Shown piece after piece: positions 1-9,574 of a DNA stretch of 64,000 bases (the stretch's first letter is position 1; every line of letters begins with the position of its first letter). The stretch covers positions 2,356,001 to 2,420,000 of the forward strand of contig CM074765.1 of assembly GCA_037355855.1 (NCBI GenBank). Reading direction: 5' to 3'. Under the pieces are notes generated by a model. The model was not told the origin of the DNA and searched no databases. It was given only the letters and a program-made list of their open reading frames with translations. Source of the stretch: Pseudo-nitzschia pungens. Lineage: Eukaryota > Bacillariophyta > Bacillariophyceae > Bacillariales > Bacillariaceae. Both the position numbers and the translations under genes were made by a program.

Positions 1-280
1 TTGGCTCAGCTCCTTTCACTCTTTCTTTTATACTCTAAAATAAACACACCTATCATGCCCTCCTTTACGACCGATTCCGATGTACCTCTAGGGAAGTACC
101 TTGTAGTAACTAAGTGTATGCAATAAGACTTTGAACAGTCCGCTGTAGTCTCACCCTTTGCCAGGGATGTACGCGTTATTATTGTTAAGGCTTTTCCTTA
201 TTTACAGACCAGTACGAGTCGAACTTATCTACGAGCCGATTAAGTTCCCCGAAGACCGCTGACGAGCGGATATCAACACA
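1..280 (+). repeat. 5' LTR of the Copia element, 3' part only
   Basis: Matches 8965-9244 base for base on visual comparison. It ends ...TATCAACACA, then diverges (GTTTATC here, ATGCTG after the 3' LTR), which fixes the LTR end at 280 and fits the usual CA-3' terminus. The 5' part of this LTR is outside the window. Confidence 0.88.
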
Positions 281-281
281 G

Positions 282-293
282 TTTATCAGACCC
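282..293 (+). promoter_or_regulatory. Candidate primer binding site
   Basis: TTTATCAGACCC begins 1 bp after the LTR. The TATCAGA core matches the usual Copia primer binding site, which is complementary to initiator Met tRNA. The match is partial and I cannot compare it with the host tRNA. Confidence 0.3.
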
Positions 294-1212
294 ACCGCTC
301 GACCCACTACGAACCGGGACGCCGGCTAGAGCGTGTGACGAAACCCAGCTGGCTGATCACCACTGGCATCCATGCCTACACTTGGATGTAAAACATCAGC
401 TTATTGGACCTACAGCTGACATCGCGAGATCCCTGATGTTAATGGGGAGCCCTTCCCCAGCAGACACGCGGACCGACCGGAGCCCAGCACATCCACCTCT
501 GGGGGTCTACTGATACATGATACGGTAGTTGAGCATCATGGTGGCACCATGGAGCTCGATCCGGTGGGGAAGGAGCAGGACGTGGAGAAAGCAGCGTCCA
601 TGATTCCCTGTTATTTACAGGATTCAAGGGGACGCTTGTTTGCAACGGATGGAACCACACTGGAAAAAGAAAAGGCTTTCGTGGAGACAGACCACCACGT
701 ATTCCAGTGAGAACAGTCAGTTATATCCAGCAGAATAAGAACATGACGTCAGGACCATCCATCAGAATAGTGAGGCGAAGACAACCTCCAATCTGCCATA
801 CCACCGATTTTGATTTTAGCCAAGGGAATTTGGAATCAGACAAGCCAAGAACCCTGAGATCTGTCATATCTCAGAATCAAATCGATTGGTCCAGAGCAGA
901 AAGACCGATAGAATTCTTCTCTTTTGGTCGTAACCAACCATCGAATCGGAACCATCGATGTGGATACCTTTTTAACCAACCATCGAATCGGAATCGGAAC
1001 AATCGATGTGAATACCTTTTTAGCTGTTGACACGGAACTGTTGACACCAATGCTGACGTGATACGTGATACCTTTTCTTTCGGAATTGTCGAGTACGGAA
1101 CAATCGACCCGGACCTTCGATCGACAACTTGGACGGAGACAGTCCCCACCACAAAAGAATTTGGTTTAGAAAACTGAAGCAAGTTAGTTACTCAGAGCAA
1201 GTCAAGTTAACC
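294..1212 (+). other. Copia 5' leader (untranslated)
   Basis: Non-coding stretch between the primer site and the gag start. Short open frames here (for example 707-1030) show no recognizable domain. The only structure seen is an imperfect direct duplication at 931-1021. Confidence 0.6.
931..1021 (+). repeat. Two-copy direct repeat in the Copia leader
   Basis: Two adjacent units of about 41 and 50 bp share AACCAACCATCGAATCGGA and a tail ATCGATGTGRATACCTTTTT. The second copy has an extra ATCGGA. Function unknown. Confidence 0.75.
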
Positions 1213-3150
1213 ATGGCCAAGCAAACTAGAAGTCAAGCCGCCGCCGCTGCAGCCGCCGCCGGAGCCGGCGCTGCTGGAAACGTCCCTGAAGCTGGAGGCG
1301 ACGCTGTCCCTGGCGACGCTGTCCCTGGAGGCGCTGCCCCTGGAGGCGCTGTCCCTGGAGCCGGTGTTCCCCCTGTCGCCGGCGTTCCCCCTGTCGGAGC
1401 GCCTGGAGCCGGTATTCCCCCTGTCGGAGTGCCTGAAATCCCTCCTTTTGCCCCTGCTGGAGCCTCCAGAGTCCAACAGGAGCCAAACATTGACATCCAA
1501 CCCCGATCTGAAATGATCCTTCTTGCTGCTATTCAAGAACTGAGAGCAATGCGCAACGAGAACGCAGCTCGGATTGCTGCTGAGGCTGCCGCTGCCGCCG
1601 CTCGTGCCCCTGCTCCTGCTCCTGCTCCCGCCCCTGCTCCTGCTCCTGTCGCCGCCCCTACAGGAGCTAGTCCTGATGTCCTCCAAGCCCATGCCACAGC
1701 CCAAGCTAATGGTGGAATCTCTGGATACAAGAATGGAGCAAAGCTCAGCTCAAGGGAGTTAGACCTCCACAAGATCCTCTCTGGCTTCAGTAACAGTGAT
1801 ACGGCGGATGAACTATTCCGAAATGGTCTCAACAGCATCGAGTCCATTCAGCAGCTCTCTGCCAAGGAACTCCCCAAGTACCTACGTGATTTCAATAGCG
1901 ACCGTCATCCGATGTGCCCCCACCCTGAACGAGTATTCATCGGACTTTCCTTCAGACAATCCTTTAAGCTTCTTTCTGAGTGGATCCGCTACCAACCACT
2001 CATTGGTATCAAGCCTACAGCCCATACTTGGCTTAGTGATCCCCTCGCAGCCGACCGAACTCGTGATCGCCTACACGGAATGGAAACCTCCGACAAGGAG
2101 ACAGTCGCATCCATTACCCCGCCGAAGCTCGCCAGCCTTGACAACTTCCGTAAGTGGGAAGAAAACTTCCGCCAGTTCCTCCGCTTCCAGTACAATGAAC
2201 GAGGATTCCCCTTATCATATGTCATTCGCCCGAAGGAGCAAGAGACGGTGACTGCAGCTGACAGGTCCGCCACTGTTGGGAACGACGGGACCTATTCCAA
2301 CTGGATGGATTATAATGTTCGATGCGCCACGCTTGAAGGCCCACAGTTTGTCACTGACAACCACGACGTTTGGGTGCTGCTCTGTAACGCAGTCAGCGAC
2401 GGGCCCGGTTGGGCCTACACTCGAAAGTACAAAGACGCGAAGCATCCAACTGGGAATGCCCGAGCCGCATTCCTAACTCTATACGAGAATGCCTTCTCTC
2501 AGACGAACGTCACGGCTATCCTTGACAAGGTCCGTACCGGTATGTACACCTCTCGCTACACAGGAGACTCTCGAACATACGACTTTGAGAAGCACTGCAG
2601 AACTTGGTTGAATTTCCAGACTACGCTCACCAATCACGGCAAGTTGCCAGACGAGCAAGACTTCACCATGAATTTCATCCACAGCATCCAAGACGATCGG
2701 TTTGAGAACCCCAAGATCCAAGCCCTCGACAGTGACAAGTATACCACGAACTTCAACGAATGCGTCTCATTCTTCAAGAAATGCCTCGGCATACGGAAGA
2801 TGGGTGCGGCTTCAACCAAGCGAGCGCGAAGTATTTCCTCTGTACGTCAAGATGGTGGCGATGGTCAAGGAAGTAGCAACCACGGCGGATCGTATAGCGG
2901 GAAGGTCGAAGACAAGAAGTATCCCTACGAAGTTTACAAGACCTTCTCCAAGGAACAACGAAAGCAGTTGTACGACCTCCGCCAGAAGAAGAAGGCCCGA
3001 ACCATTCAGTCCACGAGTTCGAGCCATGCCACGCCTGCTGCCTCCGCGAACGCGAATGTGACCCAAGGCGCAGGGAACAGTTTTGGGCCCAAGGGACGCA
3101 AAAAGGACAAGAACAAGAAGAAGGGCAACGGCTCGACCCCCAAGAACTGA
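1213..3150 (+). CDS. gag: Copia Gag polyprotein
   Basis: A 645-residue structural protein expected to form the virus-like particle. I chose the ATG at 1213 because it sits in ACCATGG. The frame stays open upstream to an ATG at 1129, which would add 28 residues. The N-terminal half is low complexity: an Ala run near residue 10, many Gly-Ala-Val-Pro repeats to about residue 90, and a Pro-Ala stretch near 140. The central part carries aromatic-rich helices typical of Copia Gag (for example NFRKWEENFRQFLRFQ). The C-terminus is Lys-rich (GRKKDKNKKKGNG) and could bind RNA. I see no CCHC zinc knuckle. The frame ends at UGA 3148-3150, and the pol frame continues in the same register. Confidence 0.85.
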   Translation: MAKQTRSQAAAAAAAAGAGAAGNVPEAGGDAVPGDAVPGGAAPGGAVPGAGVPPVAGVPPVGAPGAGIPPVGVPEIPPFAPAGASRVQQEPNIDIQPRSEMILLAAIQELRAMRNENAARIAAEAAAAAARAPAPAPAPAPAPAPVAAPTGASPDVLQAHATAQANGGISGYKNGAKLSSRELDLHKILSGFSNSDTADELFRNGLNSIESIQQLSAKELPKYLRDFNSDRHPMCPHPERVFIGLSFRQSFKLLSEWIRYQPLIGIKPTAHTWLSDPLAADRTRDRLHGMETSDKETVASITPPKLASLDNFRKWEENFRQFLRFQYNERGFPLSYVIRPKEQETVTAADRSATVGNDGTYSNWMDYNVRCATLEGPQFVTDNHDVWVLLCNAVSDGPGWAYTRKYKDAKHPTGNARAAFLTLYENAFSQTNVTAILDKVRTGMYTSRYTGDSRTYDFEKHCRTWLNFQTTLTNHGKLPDEQDFTMNFIHSIQDDRFENPKIQALDSDKYTTNFNECVSFFKKCLGIRKMGAASTKRARSISSVRQDGGDGQGSSNHGGSYSGKVEDKKYPYEVYKTFSKEQRKQLYDLRQKKKARTIQSTSSSHATPAASANANVTQGAGNSFGPKGRKKDKNKKKGNGSTPKN

Positions 3151-3196
3151 AACGACGGCCGGTGCCCGAAATTAAGTAAGGTTGGCCGGCTGTTGT
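3148..3196 (+). promoter_or_regulatory. In-frame UGA followed by an 11-bp stem: candidate readthrough signal
   Basis: Bases 3152-3162 pair with 3186-3196 over 11 consecutive positions (two of them G-U), around a 23-nt loop. The innermost five pairs are all G-C (GCCGG with CCGGC) and start 7 nt after the stop. No other stop occurs in this frame from 3151 to the pol stop. Murine leukaemia virus uses a comparable arrangement (stop, short spacer, structured RNA) for Gag-Pol readthrough. Function here is inferred. Confidence 0.5.
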
Positions 3197-3201
3197 ACCA
3201 G

Positions 3202-6200
3202 ATGGATCTCCCGCGCGCGCGCCCCCCACCCAGCCCTGAGGGGCAATGCGAGCTGGACAGCCATGCTGATACGACTGCCGCCGGCTCCAATATGATCTTG
3301 CTTGAAGACCACGTTGTCAGCCACGTCGATGTTCATCCTTTTTCGCCTGAGCTCGAGCCTATCAAGAACATTCCTATTGGGACCTGTGTTACGGCCTACA
3401 CAGATACCGACGGGAAAGTTTGGCTGATTTATTTCCACGAAGCCCTGTATTTTGGCGACAAGTTGTCCCACAGCTTGATTTGTCCGAATCAGATACGGGA
3501 TTGCCATCCCAATCGTGTCAGTGAAGCGCCCCGTCAGTATGATGAGCAGTCCAGTCACTCCATCCATATTGACAATACCGACCCTGAAGATCCTCATGTG
3601 GGCCACACCCTCGACATCAAGCTCATGCTTGATGGGGTCGTGTCCTATTTCCCTTCCCGCAAGCCAACCAAGCATGAGATGGCTACATGTGATCATGTCG
3701 TTGCTACCCGAGACTCCCCTTGGGATCCGAAGAGCAAGAAGTTCGAGCAAGCCGAAGAAGCCATCGACGGATCTCATCCGTTGAATCCTACGGTGTCTGT
3801 CCTTCGCGCGGGGACGCCCCATGCGTCCGCGCCGACCACGAAGCAGTCCAAGAAGTCCAACAAGCGTAAGCTGGAGCCCGTCGAAACACGGTCCAACTTC
3901 AGTCCCCATTTGTACGACAAGCCTCTTCGGAGCGACGAGCTGATTCTGCCACAGCATGATTGCTATGAGAAGTACAAGCTGCGGAGCCTTCAGCAACTCT
4001 GTACCCGCCGTGATCTGACCCCATGTGCGATTGCATCCGACTCTCGTCTAGATGCGCGGCTATCTTCTCTTTTTCATTCGGGCGATTCCCTGAAGACTTG
4101 CGGGGACGATGTAGACGTGGATTCTGTACCAAGTCTTACAGTCAACGCCCTCCATACCCCGTTGTACGAGCGCGCCTACACCGATGGACGCGAGCGCTTC
4201 GAATTGGATCCCCGTTGCAGGGATTCCCCCGTCTGCCTGTCTGCCGTTTACAAGCATGTTCGATGGGACGACGATGCAGTCGAACCAGTCGATCCCGAGC
4301 TCGACACTATCGCCAGACGAGCCAAGTGGGGTCCGACGATTGACACCGAACGATACTGCAAGATCGACTCCGACCGTCTGTCCAAGATGTGGGATGTATC
4401 TCCGAGAAAGGCTGCGGATACCCTTCGAGTCACGACCCAGAAAGGCTTCCGCAACCCTATGCATCCCCTTGTCCGCCGATTGCCAACGCAGAGCTTCAGA
4501 AACAAGCGCATCGCGGCTGGCAAATGGTACACCGACACCTGGATGGCAAAGGTCCCGAGCATCATGCGACAAGATTCAGCCGCCCAAGTTTTCAGTAATG
4601 GTAAGGGCTACGACGAGTTCATACCTATACAGGGCAAGAAGCAAGCGTATGAAGGCCTGAAGATTTTCATCCACGACGTCGGCATTCCCAAGCATTTGAT
4701 ATCTGATGGCGCTCGAGAGCAAGGAGCCCCTGGTACTTACAAGACTCCATGGAATAAGGTCGTCAGCAAAAACCATATCCACCAGACTTTCATCCAGCCA
4801 AGATGTCCCTTCCAGAATCGCGCGGAGCTCAGCATCGGCCATATCAGCAGAAGTATACGTAAGAAGACGGCCCGGAAGCGATCCCCCAAGCGCCTGTGGG
4901 CTTTCTGCGGAGAGCTCGTTGCTGCCATCCGACAGCGCACTGCTTCCAGTGATCCTACGATGATGGGTCGAACGCCGTTCGAAATTGTACATGGGTACAT
5001 GCCTGACATATCTCTGTACCAAGCCCATGAATGGTATGATTTCGTCTATTGGGTTGATCTCTCTGATGGGACCGAGAAGCTGGGACGATGGCTTGGCCCG
5101 TGCGGTGACCGATTCGGAGGCGGGGACTGCCACTGGATCCTGAACGAGGCGGCCATGCCGGTAAGCACTAACACAGTCCGTGCTGTTACGGAAGAAGAAT
5201 GGCGTTCCCATGACGTCAAGCGCTATATGGACTCATTTGACCAAGCAGTGGAATCCAAGATCGGGGACAAGGTTGAGGATAACGACGCAAAGTTCCAAGC
5301 TACGTACCCTGATCCCCCTGCTGAGTTATTTGAAGGACACCAAGAACGATGGGAGCTCGCCGAGCCTGAAGCTTCCATCCCAGACATCGACGACCTCATA
5401 CCTGATGGGGATGACTATGATGAGTATATTGGTAATAATGTCATGATCCAGAAGGGCGACGAACGACTACGGTGTGTCGTGAAGAATCGTTCTGCTGATC
5501 TTAATGGCAATCCGATTGGTAAGAGGAATGATAACCCTATCCTTGATACCAGAATGTATGATCTGCAGTTCCCAGATGGTTCCGTCGAGCAGTACACCGC
5601 CAATATCGTTGCTGAGAGCATGTACAGCGAGATCGATGACGACGGACGAATGTTCTCTCTACTGGACGAGATTATTGATCACGAGAAGGACGGATCTGCC
5701 GTTAGGAAGCAAGATGCGACGATCACCAACAAGTATGGTCGCAAAGTCCCAAGGCCTACAACGAAGGGATGGCGATTGCTCGTCAGTTGGAAAGACGGAA
5801 CCGAATCCTGGTGTAAGTTGAGCGATCTGAAAGAGTCCTTTCCTGTACAGACCGCAGAGTATGCCATATCTGCCAAGATCTCGGATCAGCCAGCATTCCG
5901 ATGGTGGATTCACCATGTACTACGAAGGAAGAAGCGAATCCTCAAGGCTACCAAGCGAAACAAGTACTGGGATAGGACGCACAAGTTCGGAGTGGAGCTA
6001 CCACATTCTATCCCTGAAGCCCTCGCCATCGACCGAAAGACGGGGACCGACTATTGGGAAAAGGCGATTGCGAAGGAGATGAGAAACAACGAGATGGCGT
6101 TCGAGTTTGACTCCAGCTACACCGTCGAAGGTCTCAAAGCCGAAGGATTCAGCAAGATCACGACGCACATGATCTTTGACGTGAAGTTGGGGTCTCTTAC

Positions 6201-7707
6201 AAGGAAAGCACGGCTTGTCGCCGATGGCCACAAGGTACAAGCCACAGCTAAGGAACATACCTTCAGCAGTGTACCAAGCAGGGATTCAGTCCGTATCTTC
6301 TTCCTGTTAGCAGCGCTGAACAATTTGGACGTGCTGTCTGCGGACATTCAAAACGCCTATCTTACAGCGCCGATCAAAAAGAAGTATTATTTAGTCGCGC
6401 GGGCTGAAGATGGTTTCCCCCAGCATTTGGTAGGTCAGGTATGTAAGATCGTTCGAGCACTGTATGGACTTCCTGTTGCAGGCGCGTCGTTCCGATCCTA
6501 TTTGACCAAGCACCTACGAACGCTAGGATATCAACCCTGTAAAGCTGATCCTGACGTTCATATGCGAGTGGAGACACGAAAAGACGGCTCTAGGTACTGG
6601 GCCTACCTGATTGCATACGTCGACGATATTATCTGTTGCAGCGAGGACCCTCGACGACAGTTGGAAAGTATCGAGCAGCGCTTCACGCTGAAGGACGGGA
6701 CTATAGAAGTTCCAACCTTGTATTTGGGGGCTGATGTCCATCCGCATGTGGTCGAAGACGATCCAATTCCCAAGTGGGCAATGTCCTCCGAGAAATATGC
6801 TAAGAAAGCAATCGACGCTGTGGAAAAGGAGCTTGGCACCGAGCAATATGGTTACAAGTATCTTCCGAACAAGGTGTCAACCCCGTTGACCTCAGATTAT
6901 CGACCTGAAGTTGATGTAACCGCCGAGCTGGATCCAAGCAAGCAGAACTACTACCAAGGATTGATTGGCGTATTGAGATGGTTATGTGAGCTCGGTCGAC
7001 TGGATTTGGTCATGCCTGTATCTCTCATGTCTAGGTACCTAGCCCAAGCAAGAACAGGGCATCTGAACCAAGTATTGCACATGTTTGCCTATCTCAAGGC
7101 GCACGCTCGATCCAAGCTAGTATTTGACGAGACGCGTCCTGAAGTGGATGAAACCAGATTCCCCGACTGTGATTGGAGTGAGTTCTACCCAGATGCCAAG
7201 GAGGTATTGCCACCGGATGCTCCTGAACCCCTTGGAAAAGCAGTTATTATGAGCTGTTTTGTTGACGCCGATCATGCCGGATGCAAAGCAACAAGAAGGT
7301 CCCATACCGGAATTATCATCTTTGTAAACAGAGCCCCTATCCTGTGGTTCAGCAAACGCCAGACCACTGTGGAGACCTCAACCTTTGGTTCTGAGATAGT
7401 TGCACTCCGAATTGCCATTGAACTGATTGAGGGTCTTAGATACAAGCTCAGGATGATGGGCGTCCCTATTGAAGGTCCTACCAATGTGTACTGTGACAAC
7501 GAGTCTGTTGTTAAGAACACCACCAGGCCGGAGAGTCCATGCAACAAGAAGCACAACAGCGTTGCTTACCACAAGGCGCGCGAGTCTATTGCTGCTGGGA
7601 CGATCCGAATCGCAAAGGAGCCTGGTGAGACCAACATTGCTGATTTATTCACTAAGTTGCTGAATGGTCCGGCTCTGAAAGACCATTGCGCTCGATGCAT
7701 GTGGTAA
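3202..7707 (+). CDS. pol: Copia Pol polyprotein (protease-integrase-RT-RNase H)
   Basis: About 1500 residues, with no internal stop. Protease: DSHADT near nt 3255. Integrase: catalytic Asp in WYTDTW (about 4533), Asp in ISDGAREQ (about 4704), Glu in NRAELS (about 4824); no HHCC finger is visible before it, as is usual in diatom Copia elements. A chromo-like segment (LLVSWKDGTESWCKLSDL) lies near 5780. Reverse transcriptase: YVDD at about 6616-6627. RNase H: DADHAG near 7265, SEIVAL, and the classic C-terminal ADLFTKLL. The first ATG is at 3202, but the frame is open from 3151, directly after the gag UGA, so Pol is probably made as a Gag-Pol readthrough product. Ends with TAA. Confidence 0.92.
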   Translation: MDLPRARPPPSPEGQCELDSHADTTAAGSNMILLEDHVVSHVDVHPFSPELEPIKNIPIGTCVTAYTDTDGKVWLIYFHEALYFGDKLSHSLICPNQIRDCHPNRVSEAPRQYDEQSSHSIHIDNTDPEDPHVGHTLDIKLMLDGVVSYFPSRKPTKHEMATCDHVVATRDSPWDPKSKKFEQAEEAIDGSHPLNPTVSVLRAGTPHASAPTTKQSKKSNKRKLEPVETRSNFSPHLYDKPLRSDELILPQHDCYEKYKLRSLQQLCTRRDLTPCAIASDSRLDARLSSLFHSGDSLKTCGDDVDVDSVPSLTVNALHTPLYERAYTDGRERFELDPRCRDSPVCLSAVYKHVRWDDDAVEPVDPELDTIARRAKWGPTIDTERYCKIDSDRLSKMWDVSPRKAADTLRVTTQKGFRNPMHPLVRRLPTQSFRNKRIAAGKWYTDTWMAKVPSIMRQDSAAQVFSNGKGYDEFIPIQGKKQAYEGLKIFIHDVGIPKHLISDGAREQGAPGTYKTPWNKVVSKNHIHQTFIQPRCPFQNRAELSIGHISRSIRKKTARKRSPKRLWAFCGELVAAIRQRTASSDPTMMGRTPFEIVHGYMPDISLYQAHEWYDFVYWVDLSDGTEKLGRWLGPCGDRFGGGDCHWILNEAAMPVSTNTVRAVTEEEWRSHDVKRYMDSFDQAVESKIGDKVEDNDAKFQATYPDPPAELFEGHQERWELAEPEASIPDIDDLIPDGDDYDEYIGNNVMIQKGDERLRCVVKNRSADLNGNPIGKRNDNPILDTRMYDLQFPDGSVEQYTANIVAESMYSEIDDDGRMFSLLDEIIDHEKDGSAVRKQDATITNKYGRKVPRPTTKGWRLLVSWKDGTESWCKLSDLKESFPVQTAEYAISAKISDQPAFRWWIHHVLRRKKRILKATKRNKYWDRTHKFGVELPHSIPEALAIDRKTGTDYWEKAIAKEMRNNEMAFEFDSSYTVEGLKAEGFSKITTHMIFDVKLGSLTRKARLVADGHKVQATAKEHTFSSVPSRDSVRIFFLLAALNNLDVLSADIQNAYLTAPIKKKYYLVARAEDGFPQHLVGQVCKIVRALYGLPVAGASFRSYLTKHLRTLGYQPCKADPDVHMRVETRKDGSRYWAYLIAYVDDIICCSEDPRRQLESIEQRFTLKDGTIEVPTLYLGADVHPHVVEDDPIPKWAMSSEKYAKKAIDAVEKELGTEQYGYKYLPNKVSTPLTSDYRPEVDVTAELDPSKQNYYQGLIGVLRWLCELGRLDLVMPVSLMSRYLAQARTGHLNQVLHMFAYLKAHARSKLVFDETRPEVDETRFPDCDWSEFYPDAKEVLPPDAPEPLGKAVIMSCFVDADHAGCKATRRSHTGIIIFVNRAPILWFSKRQTTVETSTFGSEIVALRIAIELIEGLRYKLRMMGVPIEGPTNVYCDNESVVKNTTRPESPCNKKHNSVAYHKARESIAAGTIRIAKEPGETNIADLFTKLLNGPALKDHCARCMW

Positions 7708-8964
7708 AGAAAAATTGCTCTAGCTGCATTATTTGGGGTACCTTTGGCCCCTGACAAGCAGCCCGGACGCAGCAGATTTTTTATGATTACGATTTTCGGA
7801 ACGCAGTCGACAGCGGATTTCGATTTCGAATTACGAGTTCTTCGATCGTTTCGATTTCGATCTTTATTGCAACCTTATTCCGAATGCCGCAATCTTATTT
7901 TCGGAACGCAGCGGATTCCGATTACGATTACGGATCATGGATTATTTGGTTGCAGCAGATTTTGATCCGACCTGATCCTTATGTCTTATGTTATATGTTA
8001 TATTGGGAGTCTCCGGTACACCGGTTCCGGGGACTATAAACTTGAACGACAATAGGCTGATTTATTGATCTCCTCGTACGTGTCGAGGAGTGGAACCAAA
8101 GGGCAAAATGCCCTATGGTCCGCCCCCCTTTTTTTTGAACTACGAATCAGCCGGGCCTCTGATAGAAGAACTGCAATATTTGGTGCAGTTTGATCTCTGA
8201 CAAGTTATATGGAAGCATCCCTGAATTCTGTTATGATCCATCCAAGTGTCCTGGTACAACAAGCAAGAGTATTGGTGTCCCCCTGGGAGTATCTGTTTCC
8301 GGGGACTGGTATAGTTGCTTGCTCAGTACAGGAATACTAGCATGAATCACGGGGACTATGAAGATATTCGAGGTGGTGCTATGATCTGTGCTAGCAAGGC
8401 TCCTGTGTAGGAGAATGTACTGGGGCTACAGTCAGCAGCCTCCAGTAACTGACTAACAGGTGCTGAGCTGAGTGCTAGAGCTGTATGCTGATTGCTAGCA
8501 TACAGGCTCAGCAACAGGCTTAGCAACAGGCTTAGCAACAGGCTTAGCAGCAGGCTTAGCAGCGGGCTTAGCAGCAGACCTATCCTGTCTAGTATTGCTA
8601 GCAGAATTACTAGGGTCGCCGCGTACGATTTGTACCAATCGTACGTACCCCGAGTAAAGCACCTTTTGTGGTGTAGCTAAATGCTACAGGGTTAGGGTTG
8701 CTAAGGCTACGAGATACTGAAAGATGCTAGCCTACCATGGTACCATGCTACCGCCGGGGCCAGGTCATTGGTGTGCAATATGTACCATGACTGGATACCC
8801 GGCCCAAACAGTTACCCAACGCGCTAGCATAAGCGAGCTAGCGCACGATTCGATCTAATTAAGCGATACTCCGATTCGCTACCCGTAGAATACAGTACCA
8901 GAGCTACAGAGCTCTGTTATTATACGAGTTATCGGAGCGATGTCACGATACAGAGCTGAGCGCT
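7708..8964 (+). other. Copia 3' untranslated region and the 5' part of the 3' LTR
   Basis: No gene. The LTR start cannot be fixed because the matching 5' LTR part is outside the window. One candidate is TGCCCTATGG at 8109, preceded by a purine-rich stretch (8087-8108). The stretch contains short GATTTCGA/GGAACGCAG repeats (7785-7930), a 12-bp tandem repeat (8505-8576) and two perfect hairpins: 8622-8645 (9-bp stem) and 8821-8844 (8-bp stem, 8-nt loop). Confidence 0.5.
8505..8576 (+). repeat. 12-bp tandem repeat, six units
   Basis: Six units of GGCTTAGCAACA with small changes (the first GGCTCAGCAACA, later ones with GCAGCA or GCAGCG). Probably part of the LTR. Confidence 0.85.
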
Positions 8965-9244
8965 TTGGCTCAGCTCCTTTCACTCTTTCTTTTATACTCT
9001 AAAATAAACACACCTATCATGCCCTCCTTTACGACCGATTCCGATGTACCTCTAGGGAAGTACCTTGTAGTAACTAAGTGTATGCAATAAGACTTTGAAC
9101 AGTCCGCTGTAGTCTCACCCTTTGCCAGGGATGTACGCGTTATTATTGTTAAGGCTTTTCCTTATTTACAGACCAGTACGAGTCGAACTTATCTACGAGC
9201 CGATTAAGTTCCCCGAAGACCGCTGACGAGCGGATATCAACACA
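8965..9244 (+). repeat. 3' LTR of the Copia element (portion provable by comparison)
   Basis: Matches 1-280. The true LTR extends further left by an unknown amount. Sequence after 9244 is LINE 3' UTR. Confidence 0.88.
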
Positions 9245-9574
9245 ATGCTGCAATACAGCATGCAGCGACCAGGGACAGTTTTGCTTGTGTTTTCCCTTTC
9301 ACGTTCTTGTTACCCCGTCTCCTGTACGCTTTGCAACAGCTGTGTCTGTTGTGCTCTGGACTGGTTCATTTTTTTCCTGTTTCTTACCAAGGTTCGTTTG
9401 CAAAATAGCCGTCTTTACAACCTGGGGCCTATTCCCCATGGTTGAGGCGGCGCGTCGTTCTACAACTTGGGGCCTAACCTCTCTTCGATTGAGGCGACGA
9501 TAAAGTCTGGTTACAGACTGAGTAGCTTTTAACCACCTTCGGTGGATTTTCCTACTTAAATAAGTATATTATTA
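9245..9574 (+). mobile_element. 3' end of a + strand LINE, broken on its left by the Copia element
   Basis: When the 3' ends of LINE copies 2 and 3 (minus strand, about 29701-30000 and 41689-41990) are reverse-complemented, they align with this stretch. Shared blocks include TTTTCCCT, AAGGTTYGTTTG, TTGGGGYC, GAGGCGACG and a 23-nt block from AAAGTCTGG to ACTGAGTA, ending in TATATTATTATT. It is diverged enough to be a separate subfamily. It has an internal 47-bp duplication (GGGGCCTA...GAGGCGRCG at about 9421-9500). It stops abruptly at 9574 where LINE copy 1 begins on the other strand, so this LINE inserted into copy 1. Confidence 0.75.
9504..9545 (+). other. LINE 3'-terminal hairpin pair
   Basis: Hairpin 1 is AGTCTG-GTTA-CAGACT (9504-9519). 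Hairpin 2 is CCACC-TTC-GGTGG (9533-9545), 13 nt later. In copy 2 (29759-29800, minus) hairpin 1 is unchanged, the spacer is also 13 nt, and hairpin 2 is TCACC-TTT-GGTGA, a compensatory change. Likely the RNA signal that ORF2 recognizes when priming. Confidence 0.65.

Larger units (their letters stand above)
1..9244 (+). mobile_element. Ty1/copia LTR retrotransposon, diatom type, apparently intact
   Basis: The order is 5' LTR (cut by the window edge), leader, gag, pol, 3' region and 3' LTR. Bases 1-280 recur at 8965-9244 with no difference that I could see by eye. Both long reading frames are open and all pol motifs are present, so insertion looks recent. Pol order is protease, integrase, reverse transcriptase, RNase H, which is the Copia order (Gypsy has integrase last). 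The target duplication cannot be tested because the left flank lies outside the window. The right flank at 9245 is LINE 3' UTR, so the element inserted into a LINE. Confidence 0.9.

Noticed and set aside
1129..1212. Upstream ATG at 1129 as gag start
   Set aside because: In frame and open, but the added 28 residues are ordinary leader sequence, and the ATG at 1213 has a much better context (ACCATGG).
3148..3150. UGA as selenocysteine in Gag-Pol
   Set aside because: Nothing around it looks like a redox site, and no selenocysteine insertion element can be recognized. Readthrough is the simpler reading.
8689..8700. GGGTTAGGGTTG, telomere-like
   Set aside because: Less than two TTAGGG units inside the Copia 3' region; too short to be an interstitial telomere.
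8109..9244. Full 3' LTR starting at the TGCCC after a purine tract
   Set aside because: Plausible, but the corresponding 5' LTR start is outside the window, so only 8965-9244 is called as LTR.
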